From the NCBI RefSeq assembly GCF_000717055.1, contig NZ_JNXI01000005.1, forward strand, positions 124,001-188,000: a DNA stretch of 64,000 bases, written 5' to 3'. Below are positions 46,435-54,907 of the stretch, in pieces (the first letter of the stretch is position 1; every line of letters starts with the position of its first letter). A program made the translations under genes and the position numbers. The stretch is from Streptomyces iakyrus (GTDB taxonomy: Bacteria > Actinomycetota > Actinomycetes > Streptomycetales > Streptomycetaceae). The notes under the pieces are model-generated. The model had not been told where the DNA came from. It made no database searches and was given only the letters and a program-made list of their open reading frames with translations.

Positions 46435-48057
46435 CTACCGGCTGGGCGGCGGGCCGTCGATCGGGCGGCCCAGCACCCCGGGACGCCGTTGCCAGGGCAG
46501 CGGGCCCGTGGGAGGCCGGTAGGCCACGCCGAGGGCGTCCAGCCGCCGGTAGTGGGCGGCCATCCGGCGTTCGAAGTCGGCGAAGTCCCGTGCCTCCGGG
46601 GCCGGCAGGGGGCTCCAGGCGACCTCCGCGAAGGCCGCGAGGCGGGGGAAGGCCTGGTAGTCCACGCGCGCGTGGTCCTCCATCACCTCGGTCCACAGGT
46701 TGGCCTGCGTGCCCAGCACGTGCCGGGCCTCCCCGGGCGTCAACTCCGGTGGAACGGGCTCGAACCGGTAGACGTCCTCCAGGGTGCGCACCCACCCGAT
46801 CGGTACCGGCTCCTCGGGACCCGGGTCCTGACGGTGGTCCAGGTACACCTGCTGCTCGGGGCACATGACGACGTCGTGGCCGGCCCGGGCGGCGGCGATG
46901 CCCCCGGCGTAGCCCCGCCAGGAGGACACGGCTGCGCCCCCGGCCAGGCCGCCCTCCAGGATCTCGTCCCAGCCGATCAGCCGGCGGCCGCGCTCGGCGA
47001 GCCAGGTGTCGAAGTGCCCGATGAACCAGGACTGGAGCTCGTCCTCGTCCGCGAGGCCGAGTTCCCTGATGCGCGCCTGGGCCGTCTCCGAGCGCTGCCA
47101 CTGGTCCTTGGGGCATTCGTCGCCGCCGACGTGGACGAACTCCGAGGGGAAGAGTGCGAGCACTTCCTCGAAGACGCCCTCGTAGAAGCGCAGGGTGTTG
47201 TCAGTGGGGGCGAGTACGTTCGGGTTGATTCCCCAGGTGTCCCAGACGGAGAGGGAGGTCGTGTCGATGACGTCGGTGTTGCCGAGTTCCGGGTACGCGG
47301 CGATGGCGGCCTGCGAGTGGCCCGGTACGTCGATTTCGGGGACGACGGTGATATGCCGCTCGGCGGCGTAGGCGACGATCTCCCGGATGTCGTCCTGGGT
47401 GTAGTAGCCGCCGTGCGGCTTGTCCTCCCACAACGGCGAGGCCCGGTGGCCGGTTTTGGTCCGGGCCCGCCAGGAGCCGGTCTCCGTCAGCCGCGGATGC
47501 CGCTCGATCTCGATGCGCCAGCCCTGGTCGTCCGTCAGGTGGAAGTGGAAGACGTTGAGTTTGTGCGCCGCCATCAGATCGAGGTAACGCAGGACGCCTT
47601 CCTTGGGCATGAAGTGCCGGGCGACGTCGAGCATCAGGCCGCGCCAGCGGAACCGGGGGCCGTCCTCGATCGTCAGGTACGGCACGGTCCAGGAGCGGTC
47701 GCGGCCGAGCGGGGCCCTGCGGTACGCGTCGGGGCCGAGGAGCTGCCGCAGGGTCTGGGCGCCCCAGAAGACACCGGCCGCGCCGCCGCCCTCGATGAGG
47801 ACGCCGTTCCCGTCGCTGACGAGGCGGTACTCCTCGGGGCCGAGCCCGGGGCGGAGCCGCAGCCCGATGCCGCCCTCGGCCTCGCCGGGCTCCCGCCCCT
47901 CGCCCAGCGGCAGGCCGGTGGCCTGCCGGAGGGCCGCGCCCAGCCAGCGGCCCACGCGTTCCGTCCCGGTGCCGGCGTGGAGCCGGGAGTGGCGCGTCAG
48001 CCGTACCTCGCCGGCACCGGTGACGGCACCGCGGGGCGCCGGAATCAGTTCGGTCAC
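46435..48057 (-). CDS. Beta-N-acetylhexosaminidase (GH20)
   Basis: 540-residue glycoside hydrolase family 20 enzyme. The catalytic Asp-Glu pair is in HVGGDECP (about 311-312); other family motifs are FHFHLTDDQGWRIEI and LMLDVARHFMP. GH20 N-terminal domain about 1-130, TIM barrel 135-490. No signal peptide is evident, so it probably cleaves chitobiose-like oligosaccharides after import by the adjacent ABC system. GTG at 48057. Confidence 0.93.
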   Translation of the reverse strand: MTELIPAPRGAVTGAGEVRLTRHSRLHAGTGTERVGRWLGAALRQATGLPLGEGREPGEAEGGIGLRLRPGLGPEEYRLVSDGNGVLIEGGGAAGVFWGAQTLRQLLGPDAYRRAPLGRDRSWTVPYLTIEDGPRFRWRGLMLDVARHFMPKEGVLRYLDLMAAHKLNVFHFHLTDDQGWRIEIERHPRLTETGSWRARTKTGHRASPLWEDKPHGGYYTQDDIREIVAYAAERHITVVPEIDVPGHSQAAIAAYPELGNTDVIDTTSLSVWDTWGINPNVLAPTDNTLRFYEGVFEEVLALFPSEFVHVGGDECPKDQWQRSETAQARIRELGLADEDELQSWFIGHFDTWLAERGRRLIGWDEILEGGLAGGAAVSSWRGYAGGIAAARAGHDVVMCPEQQVYLDHRQDPGPEEPVPIGWVRTLEDVYRFEPVPPELTPGEARHVLGTQANLWTEVMEDHARVDYQAFPRLAAFAEVAWSPLPAPEARDFADFERRMAAHYRRLDALGVAYRPPTGPLPWQRRPGVLGRPIDGPPPSR

Positions 48058-48058
48058 G

Positions 48059-48904
48059 TCAGTCCTTCACCGCTCCGCCCAGTCCCGAGACCAGGCGGCG
48101 CTGTACGAGTACGAAGAAGACCAGGACGGGGATCGTCATCACCGTGGAGGCGGCCATGACCCCGCCCCAGTCCGGGTCGTCGGGCTTGTAGAAGACGAGC
48201 AGGGCCATCGGCAGCGTCGACTGCGAGGTGTCGCTGATGATGAACGACTTGGCGAACAGGAAGTCGTTCCATGCGGAGATGAACGAAAAAACGCTGGTGG
48301 CCACGAGACCCGGCAGGACGAGCGGGAAAAGGATCTGCCAGAGGAATCGCGCCCTGCTCGCCCCGTCGATGTACGCGGCCTCCTCCAGGGCCTCCGGAAC
48401 GGCTTTCACGAACCCCCGGAGCATCCAGATCGCGAAGGGCAGTGAGAAGGCGATGTGGGGCAGGATCAGCGAACCCAGCGTGTTCAGCTGACCGGCGTCC
48501 CGCATGAGGAAGAACAAGGGGATCGTCAGGGCTTCCACGGGCACCATCTGGGCCACCAGAAACATGATCAGAAGGGTGGTCCGGAGGCGGAAGCGGAATC
48601 GTGTGACCGCGGTCGCGGCGAGAAACGCGATGAGCGCGGAGGCGATCACGACACAGCCCGCGACGAGAAGGCTGTTGAGGAAGTAGCGGCCGAATTCCTG
48701 CTGCCCGAAGACGTGTCGGAAGGAATCCAGGGAGGGCGCGAGTGTCCAGGGCCTGGGCTCGCTCGACTCGATCTCCCCGGCTGGTTTGAAGGCGCTGAGC
48801 ACCATCCAGTAGAGGGGGAAGGCGACGACGACCGCGATCAGCAGGGCGGAGGCCTCGGCGGCCAGTCGGCCCGGGCGGCGCACACGGGCGCGGAGCGGAT
48901 TCAC
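48059..48904 (-). CDS. Sugar ABC transporter permease (MalG type)
   Basis: 281 residues, six predicted helices, EAA loop EEAAYIDGASRARFLWQILFPLVLP. GTG at 48904 follows GGGGGAGG and overlaps the upstream permease stop by 4 bases; the frame is open to 49441 but upstream codons duplicate the neighbour's region. Together with the next two genes it forms a carbohydrate importer without an ATPase gene; in Streptomyces such systems share MsiK. Confidence 0.92.
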   Translation of the reverse strand: MNPLRARVRRPGRLAAEASALLIAVVVAFPLYWMVLSAFKPAGEIESSEPRPWTLAPSLDSFRHVFGQQEFGRYFLNSLLVAGCVVIASALIAFLAATAVTRFRFRLRTTLLIMFLVAQMVPVEALTIPLFFLMRDAGQLNTLGSLILPHIAFSLPFAIWMLRGFVKAVPEALEEAAYIDGASRARFLWQILFPLVLPGLVATSVFSFISAWNDFLFAKSFIISDTSQSTLPMALLVFYKPDDPDWGGVMAASTVMTIPVLVFFVLVQRRLVSGLGGAVKD

Positions 48905-50208
48905 AGTTCCTCCCCCTGCCGGCGCAGCAGCCGCAGGTAGACCAGCGTTACGGCGAGCAGAATCAGCAGCATCACGACGCCGATCGCTGAGCCGAGGCCG
49001 TACTGCGAGGACGCGAAGGCCTGCTGGTAGGCGTAGACGTTCAGGACCAGGTTCTGGCCGGCGATGCCGCCGCCGTTCGTCATGACGTAGATCTGGGTGA
49101 AGACCTTGAAGTCCCAGATGATCGACTGGATGGTGACGACGACCAGGATCGGCCGGAGCATCGGGGCGAGTACGGAGCGCCAGATGCGCCACTGCGAGGC
49201 GCCGTCGAGGGAGGCGGCCTCCAGTACTTCGCCGGGTACGGCGCGGATCCCCGCGTAGACGGTCACCATCACGAACGGGAAGGAGCACCAGACCACTTCG
49301 AGCAGGACGAGGAAGAAGGCGCTGAGCCGGCCGTACGTCCACGAGTGGTCGCCGAGGCCCAGCATCCGGTTGACGGGGCCGAAGTCCGGGTCGAAGAGGA
49401 ACAGCCAGACGGTCGAGCCGGTCACCGCAGGGGTCGCCCACGCGCCCAGCGCGGCCAGCATCAGCGCGAGCCTCGGCAGGGCCCGCACGCGGGTGAGGAG
49501 CACGGCCAGGGCGCAGCCGACCGCGAGTGTGGAGACGACACAGGCCGTCGCGAACAGCACGGTGGCGAGCAGCACCTGCCAGAACTGCGGGTCCCCGAAC
49601 AGCTCGGCGTAGTTCCCGAACCCCTCGAAGGTGGTTGGCTCACCGCCGCTGACCTGAGCCTGCGTGTACTGGAAGAAGGAGATCAGCCCGAGCTGGTAGA
49701 TCGGGTAGACGAGCAGCCCCCCGAGCACGACGAGCGCGGGCGCGAGGTACAGCCAGGGTGTCCAGCCACCGGACACGAGCGGGGACGCACCGGAAGCGCC
49801 CCGGCGCACCCTCGCCCGGCCGCTCCGCCTCCCCCGGGCCTCCTTGCCCGGCGGCCGGCCGGTCGAGCCACCGCCCTGCCGGGCGGGGGCCGCGACGGAG
49901 CCTTCCCGGACCCCTCCCGCCGGAGCCGCCTCGGCTGCGGCGACGTTCCCCGGACCGGACGCCGGAGCGTGCGCCGGGCGGCTTCCGTGCGGTGGCCGTG
50001 CGGCCGGTGCCGGGGCCGCCCCCGCGGCGGCGCCTGTCCCGGCACGGGTTTCGCTCGCCCGTGCACCGGTGCCGACCGCGTCGCTCCCGGCCGCTCCGGC
50101 CCCGGCGGAAGCACCTCCTGCCTCCACGGGGTCGAATTCCGCCGAAGCACCGGCAACCCTGCCCCCCTCGGTGTCCGCCGGCTCCGCGTGGTCGTTCACC
50201 CGGCTCAC
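48901..50208 (-). CDS. Sugar ABC transporter permease (MalF type) with long N-terminal arm
   Basis: 435 residues. The permease domain (about 145-435) has six helices and the loop LEAASLDGASQWRIWRSVLAPMLRP. The first ~140 residues are a hydrophilic Ala/Gly/Arg-rich arm not usual in the family. GTG at 50208 overlaps the binding-protein stop; a shorter start nearer residue 130 cannot be excluded. Pairs with the MalG-type subunit. Confidence 0.9.
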   Translation of the reverse strand: MSRVNDHAEPADTEGGRVAGASAEFDPVEAGGASAGAGAAGSDAVGTGARASETRAGTGAAAGAAPAPAARPPHGSRPAHAPASGPGNVAAAEAAPAGGVREGSVAAPARQGGGSTGRPPGKEARGRRSGRARVRRGASGASPLVSGGWTPWLYLAPALVVLGGLLVYPIYQLGLISFFQYTQAQVSGGEPTTFEGFGNYAELFGDPQFWQVLLATVLFATACVVSTLAVGCALAVLLTRVRALPRLALMLAALGAWATPAVTGSTVWLFLFDPDFGPVNRMLGLGDHSWTYGRLSAFFLVLLEVVWCSFPFVMVTVYAGIRAVPGEVLEAASLDGASQWRIWRSVLAPMLRPILVVVTIQSIIWDFKVFTQIYVMTNGGGIAGQNLVLNVYAYQQAFASSQYGLGSAIGVVMLLILLAVTLVYLRLLRRQGEEL

Positions 50209-51503
50209 CCCGCGGAGCCGAACGCGGCGTTCATCTTCTTCGCGGCGTCCTCGGAGGCCTTTGTGACGTCCTTCTTGCCGCTGATGACCTCCTGGAACAT
50301 CGTCGGCAGGACGAGGGAGGAGTCGATCTGGGCCCAGGCCGGTGACGCGGGGACGAACTTGGTGCCGGCGGAGAGGGTCCGCACGAAGGGCTTCACGAAC
50401 GGCTCCTGCCGCGCGACCTGCTGGCGGACGTCCGTGAAGGTCGGCAGGAAGCCCATCGCCTCGAAGAGTTCACTCTGTGTCTTCTTGGAGGCGAGCTGCT
50501 CCATCAACTCGACGGCGAGCGTGCGGTGCGACGTGCTCTTCAGGACGCCGATGTTGTTGCCGCCCGCGAACGCCGGCGCGATCGAGCCGGACTTCACCCC
50601 GGGCAGCGGGACGACGGCGTACTTGCCCTTGACCTTCCCGGCCTCCACGGCGGTGTGGCTGAAGTCGCCGCCGATGGCCATGCCGGCCTTGCCCGCGGCG
50701 AACGCGGAGATCGTGTCGTTGCCGCCCATGCCCGCACACTTGGCGGCCGGGCAGTTGTCGTCGCCGAACAGGGACGTGTACGCCTTGATGCCCTTGCGGG
50801 CCTCGGGACTGTCGATGCCGGACGCGTACGAGCCGCCCTTGCCGCTCGCGATCTCACCACCGTTGGCCCACACGAACGGCATCGCGCCGTAGGTGTAGGC
50901 GCCGCCGACGACCAGCCCGTACAGCTCGGGCTTCGCGGCGCGTATCTCGCGGGCGGCGGAGGCGAGTTCGTCCATGGTCTTCGGGACGGACAGGCCGAGC
51001 TCCTCGAAGACGTCCGTGCGGTAGTAGAGCGCGCGGACGCCGACGTAGAAGGGGGCGCCGTAGAGCTTGCCGTCCACCGTCACCGACTGCCTGGCCGTCG
51101 GGTCGGTGTCCTTCGCCTCGCTCCAGTCGCCAAACTCCTTCGTGACGTCGAGGAGTCCGCCGTCCTTCACATGGCCGGCCGTGTCGGTGTTGCCGTACTC
51201 CATCACGTCGGGCGCGGAGGCGGGGTCGTTGAAGGCGGCCTTGACGCGCTGGGCGCGGGTGTCGACCGGGATGTACTCGACGTCGACCTTCGTGCCTTTG
51301 TGGGCCTTCTCGAAGCCGGCGACGACGGAGTCGACGACCTTCTCCTTGGGGGCGTTGCCGACCTCCTGGAAGAGCCACACGCGCAGCGTGCCGGTCTTCT
51401 CGTCCTTGTCGGAGGAGGAGTTCGAGGAGGTCTGGGGCGCGCAGGCGGTGGCGAGGAGAGCGGCGAGCGCGGTGAGCCCGGCAAAACGGACGGACAGCTT
51501 CAT
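50205..51503 (-). CDS. Sugar ABC transporter solute-binding lipoprotein
   Basis: 432 residues, family 1 extracellular binding protein. Lipobox LLATAC, lipidated Cys21, then a Ser/Asp-rich linker and the domain beginning GTLRVWLFQEVGN. ATG at 51503 follows GGAGGAGC. First gene of the importer that ends with the GH20 hexosaminidase, so GlcNAc-containing oligosaccharides are the likely cargo (inference). Confidence 0.92.
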   Translation of the reverse strand: MKLSVRFAGLTALAALLATACAPQTSSNSSSDKDEKTGTLRVWLFQEVGNAPKEKVVDSVVAGFEKAHKGTKVDVEYIPVDTRAQRVKAAFNDPASAPDVMEYGNTDTAGHVKDGGLLDVTKEFGDWSEAKDTDPTARQSVTVDGKLYGAPFYVGVRALYYRTDVFEELGLSVPKTMDELASAAREIRAAKPELYGLVVGGAYTYGAMPFVWANGGEIASGKGGSYASGIDSPEARKGIKAYTSLFGDDNCPAAKCAGMGGNDTISAFAAGKAGMAIGGDFSHTAVEAGKVKGKYAVVPLPGVKSGSIAPAFAGGNNIGVLKSTSHRTLAVELMEQLASKKTQSELFEAMGFLPTFTDVRQQVARQEPFVKPFVRTLSAGTKFVPASPAWAQIDSSLVLPTMFQEVISGKKDVTKASEDAAKKMNAAFGSAG

Positions 51504-51523
51504 GGAGTGCTCCTCCGAGGGAG

Positions 51524-51533
51524 TGTTGCAACA
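51524..51533. promoter_or_regulatory. TGTTGCAACA palindrome upstream of the sugar importer
   Basis: Perfect 10-base palindrome, overlapping a second TTGC...GCAA arrangement (51526-51540). It sits 21 bases ahead of the binding-protein start, suitable for a LacI- or ROK-type repressor. No dre site is seen here. Confidence 0.45.
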
Positions 51534-51658
51534 TGCGCAATGAAGGTTTCGCTGTGCACAACACATCGGAGGCTAAGGACTGCATGAACACGCCCACAAG
51601 AGGTCTCAACCACTCTGTGACCGGCAGACGCACCCCGTGCAACGACCGGACAGCACAA

Positions 51659-51694
51659 AAGCCCCCAGAGCGCGCAAAACGCGCTCTGAGGGCT
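51659..51694. terminator. Terminator of the DUF3039 gene
   Basis: Hairpin aagcccccagagcgcg / cgcgctctgagggctt with one mismatch and a CAAAA loop, 21 bases past the gene's stop on the minus strand. Confidence 0.75.
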
Positions 51695-51714
51695 TCACGC
51701 CCCGCGGGCAGGGC

Positions 51715-51990
51715 CTACTTGTCGCCCTTGTCGTCGTCCCCGGAGCTCATGGACTCGTAGATCTCCTTGCACATGGGACACACGGGGTACTTCTTCGGGT
51801 CGCGGCCGGGCACCCAGACCTTGCCGCACAGCGCCACGACGGGGGTGCCGTCGAGGGCGCTCGCCATGATCTTGTCCTTCTGGACGTAATGGGCGAAGCG
51901 CTCGTGGTCACCGTCACCGTGGGAGGTCTGCGGCGTCGGCTCAACGAGGGTCCCCGTACCAGTCCCGCGCTCGGGCTCGAGAGTGCTCAT
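51715..51990 (-). CDS. DUF3039 zinc-ribbon-like protein
   Basis: 91 residues. Contains ERFAHYVQKDKIMASALDGTPVVALCGK and a CPMCK pair; with the earlier CGK Cys this suggests a small metal-binding fold. DUF3039 is conserved in actinobacteria, function unknown. ATG at 51990. Located between the sugar importer and the yqgE-murA block. Confidence 0.86.
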   Translation of the reverse strand: MSTLEPERGTGTGTLVEPTPQTSHGDGDHERFAHYVQKDKIMASALDGTPVVALCGKVWVPGRDPKKYPVCPMCKEIYESMSSGDDDKGDK

Positions 51991-52019
51991 AGGGCCAAGG
52001 GTACTGAAGCTCACACGCA

Positions 52020-52601
52020 TCAGTTGAGCGAAGGGTCGTCCGGGTACGTCGCGACCATCGCCAGCTCGCTGCGCTGGCGGCGCAGCACCTCGCGCCAGAG
52101 CCGCTCGGGAGACGGGGACGAGACATCGCCGGGCTCCGACTCGACGACGTACCACGCGCCGTCCACCAGCTCGTCCTCCAGCTGGCCCGGGCCCCAGCCG
52201 GCGTACCCGGCGAAGATGCGCAGGGAGCCGAGGGCGGAGGCCAGCAGCTCCGGCGGGGCCTCCAGGTCGACCAGGCCGATCGCGCCGTGCACCCGGCGCC
52301 AGCCCAGCGGGGTCGTCCCGCCGGACGCGCCGCCGGGAACGACCGCGACCCCGAGGGCCGAGTCGAGCGACACCGGGCCGCCCTGGAACACGACACCCGG
52401 TTCCACGGCGAGATCCCCCCAGCCCTCCAGGATGTCGCCCACGTCCACGGGGGTGGGACGGTTCAGGACGACACCGAGGGAGCCCTCCTCGTCGTGGTCG
52501 AGGAGCAGCACCACCGCACGGTCGAAGTTGGGGTCCGCCAGGGCGGGGGTGGCCACGAGCAACCGCCCTGTGAGCGAGGACACCTCGGTCATGGCAGACA
52601 T
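52020..52601 (-). CDS. YqgE/AlgH family protein
   Basis: 193 residues. Family motifs: LTGRLLVATPALADPNFDRAVVLLLDH, GVVLNRPT and VFQGGPV, with the C-terminal IFAGYAGWGPGQLEDEL. Function of the family is not settled. ATG at 52601 preferred (GGGAG upstream); 52592 is the alternative. Divergent from murA. Confidence 0.9.
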   Translation of the reverse strand: MSAMTEVSSLTGRLLVATPALADPNFDRAVVLLLDHDEEGSLGVVLNRPTPVDVGDILEGWGDLAVEPGVVFQGGPVSLDSALGVAVVPGGASGGTTPLGWRRVHGAIGLVDLEAPPELLASALGSLRIFAGYAGWGPGQLEDELVDGAWYVVESEPGDVSSPSPERLWREVLRRQRSELAMVATYPDDPSLN

Positions 52602-52844
52602 GATCCCGCATTCTCCCTTCGCTTGGGGAGGCAATGCGGCACAGGGAGGGAACGCAGCTCAGGGCGCACTGATGCGTCCCACGCGCACGAAACCGGCAGT
52701 GACCCCATGTGCCCGGCACGGAACGGTTCGTGTTGTGACAGACCTATGACGTGGCTGGGTCTCACTCAGGCTTACAGAAGGGGGGTGGTGGGCGATTACC
52801 CTTTCCCTCCTGGCCCCTGCCCGACTCCATGGAACGCGAGATTC

Positions 52845-54185
52845 ATGACCGTCAACGACGATGTCCTGCTTGTCCACGGCGGAACCCCGCTGGAGGGCGA
52901 GATCCGTGTCCGCGGTGCGAAGAACCTCGTACCGAAGGCCATGGTCGCAGCGCTGCTGGGCAGCGCTCCGAGCCGGCTGCGCAATGTTCCGGACATCCGC
53001 GACGTTCGGGTCGTACGGGGTCTGCTGCAGCTGCACGGTGTGACGGTCCGTCCGGGTGACGAGCCCGGCGAACTGGTGATGGACCCGACGCGCGTGGAGA
53101 GCGCCAACGTCGCTGACATCGATGCCCACGCCGGTTCGAGCCGCATCCCGATCCTGTTCTGCGGTCCGCTGCTGCACCGCCTCGGCCACGCCTTCATCCC
53201 CGGTCTCGGCGGCTGCGACATCGGCGGCCGGCCCATCGACTTCCACTTCGACGTGCTGCGCCAGTTCGGCGCCCGCATCGAGAAGCGGGACGACGGCCAG
53301 TACCTGGAGGCGCCGCAGCGGCTGCGCGGCACGAAGATCCGGCTGCCGTACCCGTCCGTCGGCGCGACCGAGCAGGTGCTGCTGACGGCCGTCCTCGCGG
53401 AGGGCGTCACGGAGCTGTCCAACGCGGCCGTCGAGCCGGAGATCGAGGACCTCATCTGCGTGCTGCAGAAGATGGGCGCGATCATCGCGATGGACACCGA
53501 CCGGACGATCCGGATCACCGGTGTCGACAAGCTCGGCGGCTACACCCACCACGCCCTGTCGGACCGGCTGGAGGCCGCGTCCTGGGCGTCGGCGGCGCTG
53601 GCGACCGAGGGCAACATCTACGTCCGCGGCGCGCAGCAGCGCTCGATGATGACGTTCCTGAACACCTACCGGAAGGTGGGCGGGGCCTTCGAGATCGACG
53701 ACGAGGGCATCCGCTTCTGGCACCCCGGCGGCCAGCTGAAGTCCATCGCGCTGGAGACGGACGTCCACCCGGGCTTCCAGACGGACTGGCAGCAGCCGCT
53801 GGTGGTGGCGCTGACGCAGGCCACGGGCCTGTCCATCGTCCACGAGACGGTCTACGAGTCCCGGCTCGGCTTCACGTCCGCGCTGAACCAGATGGGCGCG
53901 CACATCCAGCTCTACCGCGAGTGCCTGGGCGGCTCCGACTGCCGCTTCGGCCAGCGCAACTTCCTCCACTCGGCGGTCGTCTCGGGCCCGACGCGGCTCC
54001 AGGGCGCGGATCTCGTCATCCCCGACCTGCGGGGCGGTTTCTCGTACCTGATCGCGGCGCTGGCGGCCCAGGGCACGTCCCGTGTCCACGGCATCGGCCT
54101 GATCAACCGCGGCTACGAGAACTTCATGGAGAAGCTCATGGAGCTCGGCGCGAAGGTGGAGCTGCCGGGCAAGGCACTCGGGTAG
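52845..54185 (+). CDS. murA: UDP-N-acetylglucosamine 1-carboxyvinyltransferase MurA
   Basis: 446 residues; first committed step of peptidoglycan synthesis, transferring enolpyruvate from PEP to UDP-GlcNAc. Lys26-Asn27 (GAKNLVPK) match the substrate-binding pair, and Cys124 in GGCDIGGRP is the catalytic, fosfomycin-targeted cysteine; mycobacteria have Asp here, so this enzyme should be fosfomycin-sensitive. ATG at 52845; the frame is open far upstream but codons there are not murA-like. Confidence 0.95.
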   Translation: MTVNDDVLLVHGGTPLEGEIRVRGAKNLVPKAMVAALLGSAPSRLRNVPDIRDVRVVRGLLQLHGVTVRPGDEPGELVMDPTRVESANVADIDAHAGSSRIPILFCGPLLHRLGHAFIPGLGGCDIGGRPIDFHFDVLRQFGARIEKRDDGQYLEAPQRLRGTKIRLPYPSVGATEQVLLTAVLAEGVTELSNAAVEPEIEDLICVLQKMGAIIAMDTDRTIRITGVDKLGGYTHHALSDRLEAASWASAALATEGNIYVRGAQQRSMMTFLNTYRKVGGAFEIDDEGIRFWHPGGQLKSIALETDVHPGFQTDWQQPLVVALTQATGLSIVHETVYESRLGFTSALNQMGAHIQLYRECLGGSDCRFGQRNFLHSAVVSGPTRLQGADLVIPDLRGGFSYLIAALAAQGTSRVHGIGLINRGYENFMEKLMELGAKVELPGKALG

Positions 54186-54200
54186 TCCACATGAAGACGC

Positions 54201-54239
54201 CAAAGGGGCGGCCACCCGGTTCGGGTGGCCGCCCCTTTG
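54201..54239. terminator. Terminator of murA
   Basis: 18-bp perfect stem (54201-54218 / 54222-54239) with a GTT loop, ending CCCCTTTG, 15 bases past the murA stop. Confidence 0.88.
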
Positions 54240-54286
54240 ATGTCACTCACTGTGGTTCGCACACCGCCGGCGTGCGAACGGCAGGG

Positions 54287-54568
54287 TTACTTGCCCTTGG
54301 CCGCTTCCTTGAGCTTCGAGCCCGCGGAGACCTTCACGCTGTAGCCGGCGGGGATCTGGATGGGCTCGCCGGTCTGCGGGTTGCGGGCGGTGCGAGCGGC
54401 ACGGTGGGTGCGCTCGAAGGTCAGGAAGCCGGGGATGGTGACCTTCTCGTCGCCCTTGGAGACGATGTCGCCGACGACGTCGGCGAACGCGGCCAGCACG
54501 GCGTCGGCGTCCTTGCGGGTCACCTCGGCGCGGTCGGCCAGCGCGGCCACCAGCTCACTGCGGTTCAT
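54287..54568 (-). CDS. hup: DNA-binding protein HU
   Basis: 93-residue nucleoid protein. MNRSELVAALADRAEVTRKDADAVL start, GFLTFERTHRAARTARNPQTGEPIQIPAGYSVKV beta-arm and a short Lys-rich tail (SGSKLKEAAKGK region). This is the short HU (HupA/HupS question left open: it lacks the long lysine-rich C-terminal domain of HupS). Convergent with murA. Confidence 0.94.
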   Translation of the reverse strand: MNRSELVAALADRAEVTRKDADAVLAAFADVVGDIVSKGDEKVTIPGFLTFERTHRAARTARNPQTGEPIQIPAGYSVKVSAGSKLKEAAKGK

Positions 54569-54907
54569 GTTGTTACTCCCGTGTTCATCTTGCCGTTGAG
54601 GCGTCAGATCGAAGCCGATGCTGCCAGGGTCCTCGATGAGTCCCCGGACCCGGGTCCGTCGTCAGACCCTCGCGCCCAGGGACGCATCCTGCCCCTACCT
54701 GCGGCGGGAAAGCCAATCCGGCACCCGCAGGAGTCGTGAGAACACCCTTGGGGAGTCACACGAAAAGAGGGCCTGAGCCTGGCGCCACGATAGCTGCGCT
54801 GCTGACAGGGTTCTTGCGACGCGCCGGGTTCCGGGCCGCCGTGGGGTTACTCACAGTCCGGGCGCCGACGGCTCCCGGGCCCCCGTGGGGGCCCGGACGG
54901 ACCCGCC
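54569..54907. other. hup upstream region and malic enzyme terminator
   Basis: No gene seen. Contains the hup promoter region and a perfect 10-bp hairpin ccgggccccc/gggggcccgg at 54875-54896, suited to terminate the malic enzyme gene on the minus strand. Confidence 0.6.

Noticed and set aside
48905..49441. Longer N-terminus for the MalG-type permease
   Set aside because: It would lie wholly inside the MalF-type gene in another frame; GTG 48904 has a strong ribosome-binding site.
51504..51600. DasR (dre) site in front of the sugar importer
   Set aside because: No ACTGGTCTAGACCA-like sequence there; only a TGTTGCAACA palindrome.
52287..52844. N-terminal extension of murA
   Set aside because: The open frame upstream overlaps yqgE in antisense and is unlike MurA; ATG 52845 gives the normal length.
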